NCBI GenBank assembly: GCA_026745465.1
Contig: JACYXH010000704.1
Coordinates: 1-64,000, forward strand
DNA length: 64,000 nt
Direction of reading: 5' to 3'
Source: Lota lota
Lineage: Eukaryota; Chordata; Actinopteri; Gadiformes; Lotidae
How positions within the stretch are numbered: the first letter of the stretch is position 1; the number at the start of each line of letters is the position of its first letter. Shown in pieces: positions 38,149-49,091 of this stretch. The position numbers and the translations under genes are program-made. The notes below the pieces were generated by a model. That model had not been told where the DNA came from, did not search any database, and was given only the letters and a program-made list of their open reading frames with translations.

Positions 38149-38450
38149 CTGCTTCTCTCGCGACTAGTCGATCCCACCACCGGCGTATAGACTTCACACA
38201 GCTCGAGCCCAAGTCATTCGCCTGACACCTGCATTACCGTCATGGTGGAGAGAGAGAGGGCTCCGTTGCTCCATGACCACTTATTTCTGTGTAGCCCACA
38301 CCTCACCGCTTCGCCCTGCGACACTGACTCAACCTGTCTAAAGGGATGTGCGCTACACATCCGCCCAGGACGGAGTCGGGCGTCAACCTCGACAAGATGG
38401 GAAACGTGTTTTTTTATGGACTCGACAATCGCGATTAGCAGATGAAATGC
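38149..38450 (-). promoter_or_regulatory. slc35g2: Putative SLC35G2 5' noncoding exon and CpG-rich promoter
   Basis: On the minus strand AAGCAG|GTGAGTGG ends an exon at 38149. A second possible donor, CCAG|GTAAAC, lies near 38115. The region 38060-38420 is richer in CpG than its surroundings. The start site is not visible, so the right boundary is a guess. Confidence 0.4.
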
Positions 38451-38459
38451 TGCTTTTTG

Positions 38460-38705
38460 GCTCCACCACTCATAGAGAAAGGGAAAGAGAGCGAGAGAGA
38501 GAGATCTAATAATGTCTGAGCATGCGTAAAAACTTCATTAGCTGTTATATTTCGATATCAGAATATCCTATTCCTATGATACATAAATATTGCAATAAAT
38601 ATATAGTATTTTAATGACATCTTTATACAGCAGTGTAGTATAATTTGTATGTGCACTAGCACTTACTAGAAGATATATTTCATGTTTGTGTACTCTTGCT
38701 CTACT

Positions 38706-38750
<45 letters not shown>

Positions 38751-39340
38751 TGCATGTGCTTGTGTGTGCATGCTCATGTGTTTGTGTCTGTGTGTGCATG
38801 CACATGTGTGTGTCTATGTGTGGGTGTGGGTGTTGCTTCATGCAGTATCTATATTTTATGACTACCCTTCTGCGTCTATTCTAGGAATAGAAAGCTGTTT
38901 TTTCTCTTCCCCCCCCCCCCCCCCAACTCTCCAATCTCCGTATCTCTCTCCCCTCTTTACCCTCCCCTATCTCTATCTATCCATCCTGTCTTCCCTGGCG
39001 TTTCCATAGTGCACCTGCTGGGCTATATTATAATAGTGCAAAGCCACTAGCACCACTGCCCTGCTCCATCTGTCTGCCAGTAATTGTATTTGCGTAGTTA
39101 ACTAATGGTGCAAGTTGTGTTGTGTGCTCAGGTTTGGCCCTATTAGGCATTTTCCTAATGCACCTGTGTGGGCAGACCACAGACCAAACCACCCATTACC
39201 ATAGCAACCCTTCCCCTGTTGCCAGAACAGAAACGACCTCTGGATGTCTTCTCTACAGAGACTCAAGTGATGGGTAATTCACTATAAAGGTTTTGTATCG
39301 GTGTAATGGTAAACATACAAACCAGCCAAATAGACTATGT
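38460..39340 (+). other. Intergenic; short (GT)n at 38708-38748
   Basis: No gene seen. It contains a degenerate GT region (38708-38830) and a poly(C) run of about 17 near 38909-38925. Confidence 0.6.
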
Positions 39341-39377
39341 ATACACCAATGAACCATCTCTGTAGTGTGTGGGGTGG

Positions 39378-39545
39378 GATGGTGTGGTGGGGTGTGGTAT
39401 GGTATAGTATAGTATAGTATAGAGTATAGTAGTAAAGGATAGTATAGTATGGTATGTTATGTATAGTATACTATAGTATGGTATGGAATGGTATGGTAAG
39501 TATAGTAGGGTAGGGTATAGTATAGTATAGTATGGTATTGTTTGG
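39378..39545 (+). repeat. Degenerate pentanucleotide (AGTAT/GGTAT)n array
   Basis: Repeated GTATA/AGTAT/GGTAT units over about 165 bp. Confidence 0.85.
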
Positions 39546-39941
39546 TACACTGTTATATAGTTGGACTATGGGGTTACATTGGTAAACCTGAGCAGACCTC
39601 CTTGGGAAAGACTGACTGACTAACTAAAGACAACATGGGCAACAATAAAGACCATTCATTTAGAGTTTTGTTACAAGAACTGAATCATGAAGACAACAAG
39701 AGTAAAAACCTGTAAATCCCCAGATGGGTAAAATATGTACATATTATCATAATATTGTAATCTGCATGAAAGCGGTGCATTCATATCTTTCCATTTACTA
39801 TCTTTCCAATGAACAGTGGCTACTGGCTGCAGGCTATGAGATAGCTAAAGGCTACCTCCCCAGGGAACTCATTAGCTCTCAGACTGATAGCATGCTGGTA
39901 GAGGCTGCTTTGTCTGGAGCTCCAAGCTTTATACAAAAAAA

Positions 39942-40013
39942 ATATTTTACTGTATATTTTACGTAATCAAGAAAGAGTAAATTCTTGATTACGTAAAATA
40001 TACAGTAAAATAT
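39942..40013. repeat. Perfect 31-bp inverted repeat with 10-nt loop
   Basis: The left arm 39942-39972 (ATATTTTACTGTATATTTTA and on to ATCAAGA) is the exact reverse complement of the right arm 39983-40013. Confidence 0.95.
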
Positions 40014-40065
40014 ACATTAAACAAATTTTTCATTTCTTTTTTTCGTTCTTCATGCTTCTGATTTT

Positions 40066-40310
40066 TTGTTCTTTTGTTCTTTTGTTCTTTTGTTCTTTTG
40101 TTCTTTTGTTCTTTTGTTCTTTTGGTCTTTTGGTCTTTTGGTCTTTTGTTCTTTTGGTTCTTTGGTTCTTTGGTTCTTTGGTTCTTTGGTTCTTTGGTTC
40201 TTTGGTTCTTTGGTTCTTTTGTTCTTTTGGTTGTTTGGTTGTTTGGTAGTTTGGTTGTTTGGTTGTTTGTATGGTTGTTTGGTTGTTTGTTTGTTTGTTT
40301 ATTTGTTTAA
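40066..40310 (+). repeat. Octanucleotide array in blocks: GTTCTTTT, GGTCTTTT, GTTCTTTG, GTTGTTTG
   Basis: About 30 units of 8 bp are arranged in homogeneous blocks that change by one base from block to block. The Phe/Leu/Cys-rich ORFs are artefacts. Confidence 0.9.
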
Positions 40311-40437
40311 TTCATTCTTGCATTCTTGCATTCTTTCATTCTTCTTTTTTTTCATTCTTTCATTCTTTTATTATCCTGCCAGCCTGCCATCCACCTTGCC
40401 CTCTTTCTCTGTGTGTGTATGTGAGTGTTGGTGTGTA

Positions 40438-40488
<51 letters not shown>

Positions 40489-41227
40489 TTGCGTGTGCAT
40501 GTGCATGCCAAAGATCTGTCTTTCTCTCTCTCTCTGGAAGAAGAGTATGCAGCGTTTCCATGGTTACGGCGAGGAAGAGAACACAAGGCCTCGCTATTTA
40601 AAGTTCCCTTTAAGTCTCCTCAATCTGTTTGCGTCCAGGTGTGGTTTGGAATGTGTGTGCATGCATTCAGACGTCCAAGGCCCAGTGAGTGACTGGATGG
40701 CAGTCAAGTTGCCTGCCTAAATGGATTCACCAGATTAGCAGAAGTCAAGGTAGAGCCAGGGGAGGAAGAGGAGGAAAAATAAGGGGAAAAGAGAGGTGAA
40801 ATTTTAATGGAGTAACTGTAGTATTGGGTGGGCCATTGCGTCGGTATTGGTGGAAATTACATTGCAATGTAGCAAGTCAAGTATACCGCCGATTCTACGA
40901 GGGAAATTCTGGCTGTCAATGGAATGAGTGGATTCTGTTGTTTTGAGTGTGATGAATCAACATGGAAATGGGAAGTGTGTACGAGTGTAAGTTAGACAGA
41001 CTATAAGACAGACGGTATGGAAGGCTATTCATTAGACAGTGAGATGGCTGGATGGATTGTGTGGAAGGTGTCTGGAGGTGTCGAGCTGAATAGAAGATTG
41101 AAATGCGTTATAATCTCCTGCGTCGCACCTCACTTCCAGTGAGTGCTCCAGCTCCAAAGTGAATAATATAATATGTTCTGAGGAGTAGGACAAGGCAGAA
41201 ACAGTAAAGTTATGCTTAGATTCCCCC

Positions 41228-41228
41228 T

Positions 41229-41285
<57 letters not shown>
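41228..41285 (+). repeat. (CT)n microsatellite
   Basis: About 29 CT units. CT-rich degenerate sequence recurs at 41880-42080. Confidence 0.95.
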
Positions 41286-41287
<2 letters not shown>

Positions 41288-41410
41288 GTCTGGTTACTCC
41301 CTTACACATACATTCTCTATTTCTCTGTCCCTTTCTCTATTGTACTCTATCTATCCAGCTTTCTATCTATCCATGTATTTCTTGGAGAAAGAGACACAGA
41401 CCAACCGTCA

Positions 41411-41699
41411 AAGGGCCCCTATTTTATCACCTGATGTGATGTCATTTACTCATGACAAGCTGTTTAAAAATGGACCCGATGGTGACATGGGTCATCCTGG
41501 GTACAACCAGTGGACTGTCCCAACAGGTAGGCAAAGCTCTATGCATCATGCATCTGGGTGGACACTCCGACTTGTAATGTCACTAATGGATAGATTTTGA
41601 AAAGGCTTGTACTGGTCAATCAATCCTCTGATGTAGGTCCACCCACTTTGCAACTCTATGGCTAATCAACATCACCTGATGGTAAAACAGGGGCCCTTC
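41411..41699. mobile_element. MITE family A, fullest copy
   Basis: The ends AAGGGCCCCTATTTTATCAC and TGGTAAAACAGGGGCCCTT are inverted repeats, with an ATCACCTGATG block near each end. It encodes nothing. Relatives in this window: 11300, 24395 (fragment) and 63603. Confidence 0.75.
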
Positions 41700-42158
41700 A
41701 CAACACTTCGCACTCGAGTTCCTGCTAAGCCCGAACACGACGGAGGCTCTCAAAATCCATCAGGCAAAGTGATTTTAGATGGACATGAAATAAATTTCAT
41801 CTTCCCGATATTTCCTTGCATTGGTAATGAAGCCTCAGATCATTGACCACCGCTCGTATTCAATCACTTCCTGCTGATCAATCAATACTATTTCTCTCAC
41901 CTGCTCTCTTTCCTCTCCCTCACCTCTCTTCACCCTTTATCTCTCTCTCACCCGGCCTCTATTATCATTCAACTCCCCCCTTTGTGTTGCCCACTCTTTC
42001 TTCCTTCTTTCTTCTTTATTTATCTCTCTCTCTCATTCGCTCTCTTTTTCTCTTGCTCTGTCTGTCTCTCTCTCTCAATCAAATTGAATGCAATGGCCTC
42101 TCTCCCTCTCTCCAACGCCTCTCTTCTCAGATTTACCTACTCTAAGTGTTCTCCACAG

Positions 42159-42420
42159 GATTAAGTGTGTGTATAGTCAGACGATACCCCAGATTGATGT
42201 TATCCCAGCGGCTGGTGCTGAGTGGGTGAGGCCTGGGGACCAGATTGGGCTGCCTGGAGGTATTCCTATTCCAGTGGGGGAGGGTGGAGGCGAGAATGTG
42301 AACCACTGGACTACTGGATCAATGGACCAGAACCGAGAGGAAGAGCCCATTCATCAGCCTGCCTCCATGCTGGAGGAAGGGGGAGAGGCAGGGGGAGCAG
42401 TACCCGGGCTGGGACCATGA
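42159..42420 (+). CDS. Unrecognised open frame after a splice-acceptor-like site
   Basis: After TTCTCCACAG at 42158 a frame stays open for about 87 codons to TGA at 42418-42420. It reads IPQIDVIPAAGAEWVRPGDQ, then GIPIPVGEGG, and ends in an acidic/Gly-rich segment. Codon composition is unlike the surrounding repeats. I know no family, and there is no convincing partner exon. It may be the last exon of an unknown gene, a retained retrocopy fragment, or chance. Confidence 0.22.
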
Positions 42421-43557
42421 TAGTAGGGATTCATATCAGCAACTCCCACACACAAATCCACATGACTGGAAACAGACACTAATGTGTGTGCCTGAGTGTG
42501 TGTCTGCATGCATGTATGTTTATTCTTGTGCCCTTGCATGCGTGCCCAAGTCCTTGCGCATACTTGCCTTTTGTTTGATAGTGTTTGTGTGTGTTTGTGT
42601 GTGTGTGTGTGTGTGTATATGTGTGGATGTAACCTTTGTCTAATATGCACTATTGCATCTACATGTTTGCTTCCAATGCCCTTGTTTGCCTGCATGGGCA
42701 TGGACATTTGTGTGCATATGAGCATGTGTGTGTGGGAGATGCATGCCCATATGAACATAAGAGTGTTGCATTTAGTGAGCAGACAATGGTGTATAAGGTA
42801 CAACAAATTAATTTAGGTAAAATAACCGATATCTTTGTTGAAAGCGACTCTGGTAAAAGTCAAAGTCAACCATAAGAAAATAATTTGAGTCAAAGTCATA
42901 AAGTAGCTTAAATACAATTAACATAAAGGCAAGCAATGTTGTTGTTTTGGCTAACTTCCTGTCAGTTTTGGCAGTTAGCACTCCTCTCCCCACGTCACCA
43001 TAAATGCGGGTCTTGCATGAGTTTTTCCTGGCAGTTTTATTTTCTTCTTTCTTTTCCTCAGTCATTCATTTCGCTTAGCATGTTATGCCGTTCCTGGGAG
43101 CACTGGAATCAGTAGCTTCACCTGTTCCTCCATTGTCAGGCAACATTGAAATACTGCTGCCGCCCCGTTAATGTGCAGTGAGGACTGCCTCTTTGTGGAG
43201 TTATCTCTCCTGATTGGATAAGTGTGCACTGGACATCAGAACATTTGTATTTTATTTACTGCAGAACGGAGGGACTGGGAGACATCATTGATGGCTGTCG
43301 GAATATAGAGCTATTTTACACTTCTTTTTTTTACAAATAAATATCGCTTACCGCATTTAAGTAACAAATGTATTTATATGGGTTAAAATGTACTTAAGTA
43401 TTAAAGGTCAAAGTTGAAAAGTGCCGCTAGTAGATGACTACTACAACAGTGAGATCGACAGTTATTCGCACGCATATGCAACATGCTAAAAGTCTGCAAA
43501 TGTATTGGAGTACAAACCATTTCTACTTTTTACTTTACACCACTGCGAACGGAAGCC
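42421..43557 (+). other. Intergenic, no gene seen
   Basis: Degenerate TG-rich stretch (42480-42760), then A/T-rich unique-looking sequence. Confidence 0.55.
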
Positions 43558-43860
43558 TTAAAGGTCCAGTGTGTTAAATGCAGTAGCAACTAGCGGTGAG
43601 GTGGCATATTGGAACCAACTGAATCCCCCCACCCCCTTCACCCCTCCCTTTCCAACGACTATGGTGGCCTGTACTTGCCTGTATTGTGTAAGGTTCCAGT
43701 AGGTTCTTCCAAAATGATGTCATTGTCCATGACAGCATCTAGTAGCCAAGTTTCAAGTGATGAGGTTTGATAGATTTATGAATTGTGTTTCGTTATTTAT
43801 TCTGTAAATGTACAACTATAGGTCATAGTTTACAAAGAAACGTCCTTGTACATTGAACGC
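43558..43860 (-). mobile_element. MITE family B, partial copy (- orientation)
   Basis: The left end AAGGTCCAGTGTGTTAAAT and internal blocks (GGTGGCCTGTACT, TTCCAAAATGATGTC, AAGTGATGAGGTT) match the reverse complement of 25544-26080. Confidence 0.75.
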
Positions 43861-44209
43861 GATTGTTGTTCCGTTTTTTATATAGTTGCACCAAGGTCGA
43901 TTTTCATGGAGGACGAATTGTGCCACGGAAATAAATAATGAATGATTAATAATGTACTCTTTTTTTAAAGTACCCTTGTTTTGACATGAATCAATTCATA
44001 ACTGCATTTCTAACACTCTTTTAAAAGGACGTTTAAATAATCCCTTTCTTTCGTTGTTTTCCGTCTAAATTTCCTTATTGCTTTTCCTTTACGCAAGCCA
44101 TTTTGCACGCTACTATAACAAAGACAACCCTTTTATTAAAGCAAAAGCAAAGTAAAAGGAGACCATTTACAGAGATGTCAATCGAGAACTCAGAATTGTC
44201 CATTGTTAT

Positions 44210-44332
44210 AGATATCTGTAATTCAGTTTCAGTCACAACAAAATTACAGATATCAGCAGTCATGCCACTGAAAACGACACTTGACTCATCACAAATCCTA
44301 AATGACAATTGCAGATATCTGTAATTCAGTTT
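44210..44332. repeat. Repeated GATATCTGTAATTC motifs (direct and inverted)
   Basis: Three copies of an AGATATCTGTAATTCAGTTT-like or inverted ATTACAGATATC motif occur within 120 bp, immediately before the gypsy fragment. Confidence 0.6.
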
Positions 44333-44340
44333 TGGGGTTC

Positions 44341-45104
44341 CTACCTGTGTGGGCTCAGTTGCAGGTACAGGGTGCTAGGTTGGTGAGACTAACACCCAGA
44401 AATGTGTATGCAGCTAAACAAGTTCAGCTTGTTCTCTCCGAATCCCTGGTGCCAAAAGTGTTAGAACTGTTGCATGATTTGGTGACTGCAGGCCATTTGA
44501 GGGCACAAAAGTTGCAAGCAAAGGTGAAGGACCGTTTCTACTGGCTGGGGTGGTTTTAGGGATGTCAAGTGTTGGCGCCAGGAGTGTGAATACTGTGGTT
44601 TCCGAAAGACAGTTGTGGGCCCCTCTTCAGTCTACAGTAGCCTCAAGGCCATACAAGAGAGTGGCTTTAGACATTTTAGGGCAACTACCGGAAACCCCAA
44701 ATCCAAACAAGTACATCTCAGTTATTGGAGATCACTTAAAAAAAAGGACAGAAACATTTCCCCTCCCCAACCATGAAACTCAGACATTGGCCAAAGTTGT
44801 GGTAGAGCAGTGGGTCTGGCGACTGGGGCCGCCCCGCACCATTCGCACCATTCACACCGATCAAGGGCGACATTTTGAGCCAAACTTGTTTAAAGAAGTG
44901 TGCCAGCTACCAAACATTCACAAGACCCGCATGTCACCTTACCAGCCCCAGTCTGATGGTATGGTGGAAAGGTTTAACAGGATATTGTTGTCTATGTTCT
45001 CCTTGTTTGTGGAAGAGAACAAGGCCAGTTGGGATGCGATGTTGCCTTATGTGATGTTGGCGTATAGAAGCAGTAAGCACTCAAACACTGGGTTTATGCC
45101 ATAG
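44341..45104 (+). mobile_element. Degraded Ty3/gypsy-type LTR retrotransposon integrase fragment
   Basis: Parts of pol are visible in more than one frame. First comes the HHCC zinc-binding segment (ELLHDLVTAGHLR, YWLGW, then C-x-C residues after a frameshift near 44555). Next is the integrase core, with the three acidic positions in ALDILGQLP, IHTDQGRHFE and SDGMVERFN. It ends at a TAG at 45102-45104, and no reverse transcriptase or intact LTR is visible. The breaks mean it cannot encode a working enzyme. Sequence from 45105 to 45580 may be its 3' remainder. Confidence 0.85.
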
Positions 45105-45582
45105 ATATGTTTAGGCAGGAGGTAGTTCACCCAGGGAACATTATGTTGGATGCTGGTGGAGGGAAAGATGATAGGTGCTGTAAGGGGTAATCAGGCATAG
45201 GCCACTGGTAGGCAGAAGGAAACATTTGATGATAGGGTCATGTAGTAGGACAACTCAGAAGGGGAGTTGGTATGGGTCCACTCTAAGGCACGAAAAAAGG
45301 GTTGTCCTGTCATAAGTTGCGAAGAGGATTTAGGGGAAGGAGAGAGGCAGGTGGGACAACAGACATTGTAGGAGACTCGAAAGGACAGCAGAGGAGGACA
45401 CCTGTGTGGTCCAGGGACTATGAGATGTTTTGACTCTGGGACTAGTCACATTTAAGGTAGGGGGAGACTAATAAGTGGTACTGTGTGCCGGAGAGGGAGG
45501 GGGAAGAGAGTAAAGTGAGTGTTTGCACAGAGAGAGGATGGAAGCAAGTGACTGTACCTGTGGGGGGGAGTGTCGTTTAGTA

Positions 45583-46213
45583 AAGGTCCTGACACACCAA
45601 ACCGACGTCAAAGGTCTAGCCGCGACAAAGGCCGGTGTTGCATTGCTTCGCGTCTCATGTGTCTTGGCCAAAAAGTTGCACTTGAACACACCGCAAAAAA
45701 CGACAGCCAACGACCAACAAGCAAATACGTTCTGCACATGTGTGAGAGGAAATAACTCTCCCTACCAGCAGGTGGCGGTAGTCTGTATTCGTCTTTCTAA
45801 AAGGGACACCGGAAGACCTAGGACTTTGGATATATACAAACAAAAAACCAAGCAGCGTTTGCCTACCATTTCACACCACTCTCGCTCAGACGGTTTCATA
45901 ATATGGCTGCTTCTAATCGAGAATATGCGAAAATGATGAATGATCAGATGAGATGAAGTGGAAAAAAGACGAGGCCTTTTGCTCACTTCCGTTTCTCTTC
46001 TTGTGCATTGATTCGCTTAAGCTGAACAGCCAATATGAGTGATTTCTCTCACCAACGTCCTCTGTCCCTGATTCAACATGCTGATCGGCCGAAACAACGC
46101 AGACAAGGGCCACTTGTGCCAACGGTGGGGGACACACAGAGAGACACAGACGCTCACCGAACGGCCTGACATTGTCTGACGGCCGCCTGTCGGCCCAGTG
46201 TGTTAGGGCCTCA
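45583..46213. mobile_element. TIR-bounded non-autonomous DNA element inside the gypsy remnant
   Basis: The left end AAGGTCCTGACACACCAAAC and right end CAGTGTGTTAGGGCCTC are imperfect inverted repeats of a form common in teleosts. ORFs inside have no homology I recognise. Position 45765-45778 reads CCAGCAGGTGGCGG, resembling a CTCF core. Confidence 0.65.
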
Positions 46214-46984
46214 AGGGAGTAGTTTTGCAAGGAGCAGAGGGGGCGTGGGCATCGCTGGGGAGTGGAGATGGTATGGTGAATGTTATGGGGCGCCAGCCAA
46301 ACGATTTGTTTTTTGGACTCAGTAGCGATGGGAAGGTGCCATTTAGGGCTGCCAACGGTGATAATAGATAGAGGGTAGTAGGGCCAGGTTCTTGTGCTGG
46401 GTCGGGCCCCGGCAAAGTTAAAGAGTTTTAACAAAGACTTTAGACTTTAAGAGGGTTTATGTAAGTATTAAGTTGCGGTGCCCTAAGGGGTGTAATTTCT
46501 GTGTAGGGTGGCCTTGAGGGGTGAGGGCCCAAACCCCTGTTTCCGGCCCATGTGGATGGCACATGTGTATAACGCCACGGTGTGTGTGGATGTATGGAGC
46601 TCCATCTTGCCAGCTGTTGATGTTGATGGCGTGTCTGAAAGAGGGTTAAAGGATTTGGTCATTCTTTTATGACCCCAGGTTAGTTGTTGACATTGTCTTT
46701 GCAGAAGTGTAAATCAGCAGTGATTTTTGTTCAACTCACCTCCTACATTCTTACAACTGGGAACTAAGCACTTCCTTTTGATTCAGAAGAAGTTAATTCT
46801 GTGTTCAAAGTCTTAGCGCTCTAGAGCCCTATGAAGCTATAAATTATTTTCATGGGATATATGCACATGGGAGTGATACACACAAGAGTGTGAGAGAGAA
46901 ACAGAAAGCAAGGTGAAGGGAGTGAGAGGGAGAAGAGGAGGGATAAAACAAAAATATGGCATAGAGATGGTTAAAAAAGGAAGG
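46214..46984 (+). other. Intergenic, probable old retrotransposon remnant
   Basis: No reading frame of note. It may be the continuation of the gypsy-derived sequence interrupted by the MITE. Confidence 0.4.
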
Positions 46985-47492
46985 TGTTACGTGGAACAGA
47001 GCTAGGGGACCCAAATGCTCGACACAGAGAGGTGGAGATGGCGGAGAGGTACCGAAGGAGTTTATTGTGGACGAGTAACAGACAAGTCTCGGGCTAGGCA
47101 AGCAGTGGGTAGTCAGACAGGCAAGGGTTCGGCAACGGGCAGGTAGTCAGGCAGGCAAGTGTTCGGCAACGGGTGTCTTGTCAGGCAGGCAAGGGTTCGG
47201 CAACAGGCAGGTAGTCAGGCAGGCAAGGGTTTGGCAACGGGCAGGTAGTCGGGCAGGCAACTAAACAAAGGGAGAGGACGGGTTAACGAACCGGAACTGG
47301 GAAAGGACAAGCACTCTAGAGCCGGGAACGATGATACTGGAGACAACGAACTAGCGCCGGCTGCTAGGAGATCCAAGGCTGATATAGTGTGCGTTGATGG
47401 TGATTGCCGGCCAGTGTGTAAACAAGAGGAAATGAAAGACCACGTGGAGTGGTGAATACCGGCACCCGCTAGGTGGCGGAGACCGCGTGACA
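46985..47492. mobile_element. Non-autonomous element carrying an internal 40-42-bp minisatellite
   Basis: The short ends TGTTACGTGG and CCGCGTGACA are near-inverted and flanked by GAAGG on both sides, a possible 5-bp target duplication. Inside, 47096-47265 holds four to five copies of a unit with GGCAAGGGTTCGGCAACGGG and CAGGTAGTCAGGCA. Confidence 0.6.
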
Positions 47493-48204
47493 GAAGGTTG
47501 ACTAAATTAGCTGACCACATTGGCAAGGTCTGTCTCGGTAGAGAAAGATAGACAGAGAGAAAGAGAGAAAGCTAGAAAGAGGGAGAAAGAGAGAGGGAGA
47601 GAGAGATGTGATGAAGACGTAAAACAGGCAGCAATGATCTCCAGATTTAAAGCCTGGAGAGTGAGGTTGCAGGGGATTATAATTAGACAGTGAACATAGA
47701 CTATATCTCAGTCTCTGTCTTGCTCTGTCTTTCTCTCTCTCTCTCTCCCTCTCTCCTCGAGGTAGGGAGCAAGTGGCAGATCAGTCCTCTAGTTGCGTTA
47801 TTCTCTGCGTGTCAAACGTTGATGGTTACTTCCCTCCCAACCACCACCTCACACCCATCTCTCCCGCCAATTTTGGTCCTTCAGGGCCATGGACAATTCA
47901 TGAATCATAACCCTGATGATTGTCGCAATGGAACCCAAGTGGTACTCGAATGGTGCTCAGCTGGATGGATTCTGTTGCCATGGTGATGGTGCTGGAGGGA
48001 TGGTGGCGGGGGGAGTAAAGTTTTACAGTGCACTACATAGACAGCCCTAGATAGCTATGTTTATGTGTGTTGAAAGAGAAAAGTATATGCATGACAAACA
48101 GCCTGTTTGTATTATTACTGGTTTAAGTTGGCATGCCAGCTACGTTGTACACTTTAACATTTTATGGAATAAGGCTGACTTTCTTGTGTAATTATCCATT
48201 TTGC

Positions 48205-48255
<51 letters not shown>

Positions 48256-48382
48256 TGTGTGTTTGCAGTATTGTGCCCATGTATTTATGTTTCATCTGCC
48301 TTATTTGAAATATATTTATTTATGTCTAGCAAAGCCATGTTTAAGATTTATTTATGTGAATGTAGTGGAATTGCTTGTATAT

Positions 48383-48425
<43 letters not shown>

Positions 48426-48850
48426 TTGTGCGTGAGTGCATGTGAGTATGCATGTGCGGCTGAACATCAAAATAGCATGGATTGTTTTTAGTATATTAAT
48501 AATTTATCAATAAGCATCTGTCATTTCATAACTCATGAGTCATGACTTCAAATCAAAGACCATATTCATCACCTTCTTATCAATAGATCCCTTGTTGGAT
48601 TCAATGCAATACGCCAATGGTAAAAATCAATCAGATACTATAAACCTTTTTCTGTTTGGAGTAGTAGAGTGAATACAGGTATAGTGCATTAAGGATCATG
48701 TTCGATTTAGGGTTAGATTCCCAATGGGGTCACCGATGGTAAGAACATATGCACTCATGGTGCTTTGGCTAAACAGGCCCATCAAATGGCATGTGTATGA
48801 AAAAACTGGTGAAGGTTAGACATCTTAAACAAGGATAACTACCTCCTACC
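47493..48850 (+). other. Intergenic with GT microsatellites
   Basis: (GT)n at about 48205-48262 and 48385-48424. GA/CT-rich patches at 47550-47610 and 47720-47760. No gene seen. Confidence 0.6.
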
Positions 48851-48852
48851 TG

Positions 48853-49090
48853 GAGGTGGGACATTAGCTCAGGAGTTAAGGCGGGTGGACTGGCAACCGG
48901 CTGGCAAAAATCGGCTGGCTAGTTCGAGCCCCGACTTCAACTCCCTATGTCGAGGTGTCCTTGAGCAAGACACTTAATCCCAACCGCTCCCCGGGCGCTG
49001 TGATTGGCTGCCCACTGCTCCCTTGAGGGATGGGTTAAATGCAGAGGAAAATTTTCACTATGTGTATGTGACAATAAAAGTACATTTTTT
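48853..49090 (+). mobile_element. tRNA-derived SINE
   Basis: A pol III A-box-like segment (TTAGCTCAGGAGTTAAGGCG) and B-box (GGCTAGTTCGAGCCCCGAC) are followed by the conserved fish SINE body (GTGTCCTTGAGCAAGACACT) and a tail with GACAATAAAAGTA. Confidence 0.8.
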
Positions 49091-49091
49091 G

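Noticed and set aside
44341-45104. Intact retroviral or LTR element
   Set aside because: Only zinc-binding and integrase-core pieces in different frames are visible, with no reverse transcriptase, protease or paired LTRs; it is a dead fragment.
45523-46434. ORFs of 137 and 173 codons on both strands
   Set aside because: They fall within the TIR element and gypsy remnant, and show no recognisable transposase motif.
48853-48960. A functional tRNA gene
   Set aside because: A- and B-box-like segments are present, but the cloverleaf is not closed and the SINE body follows directly.
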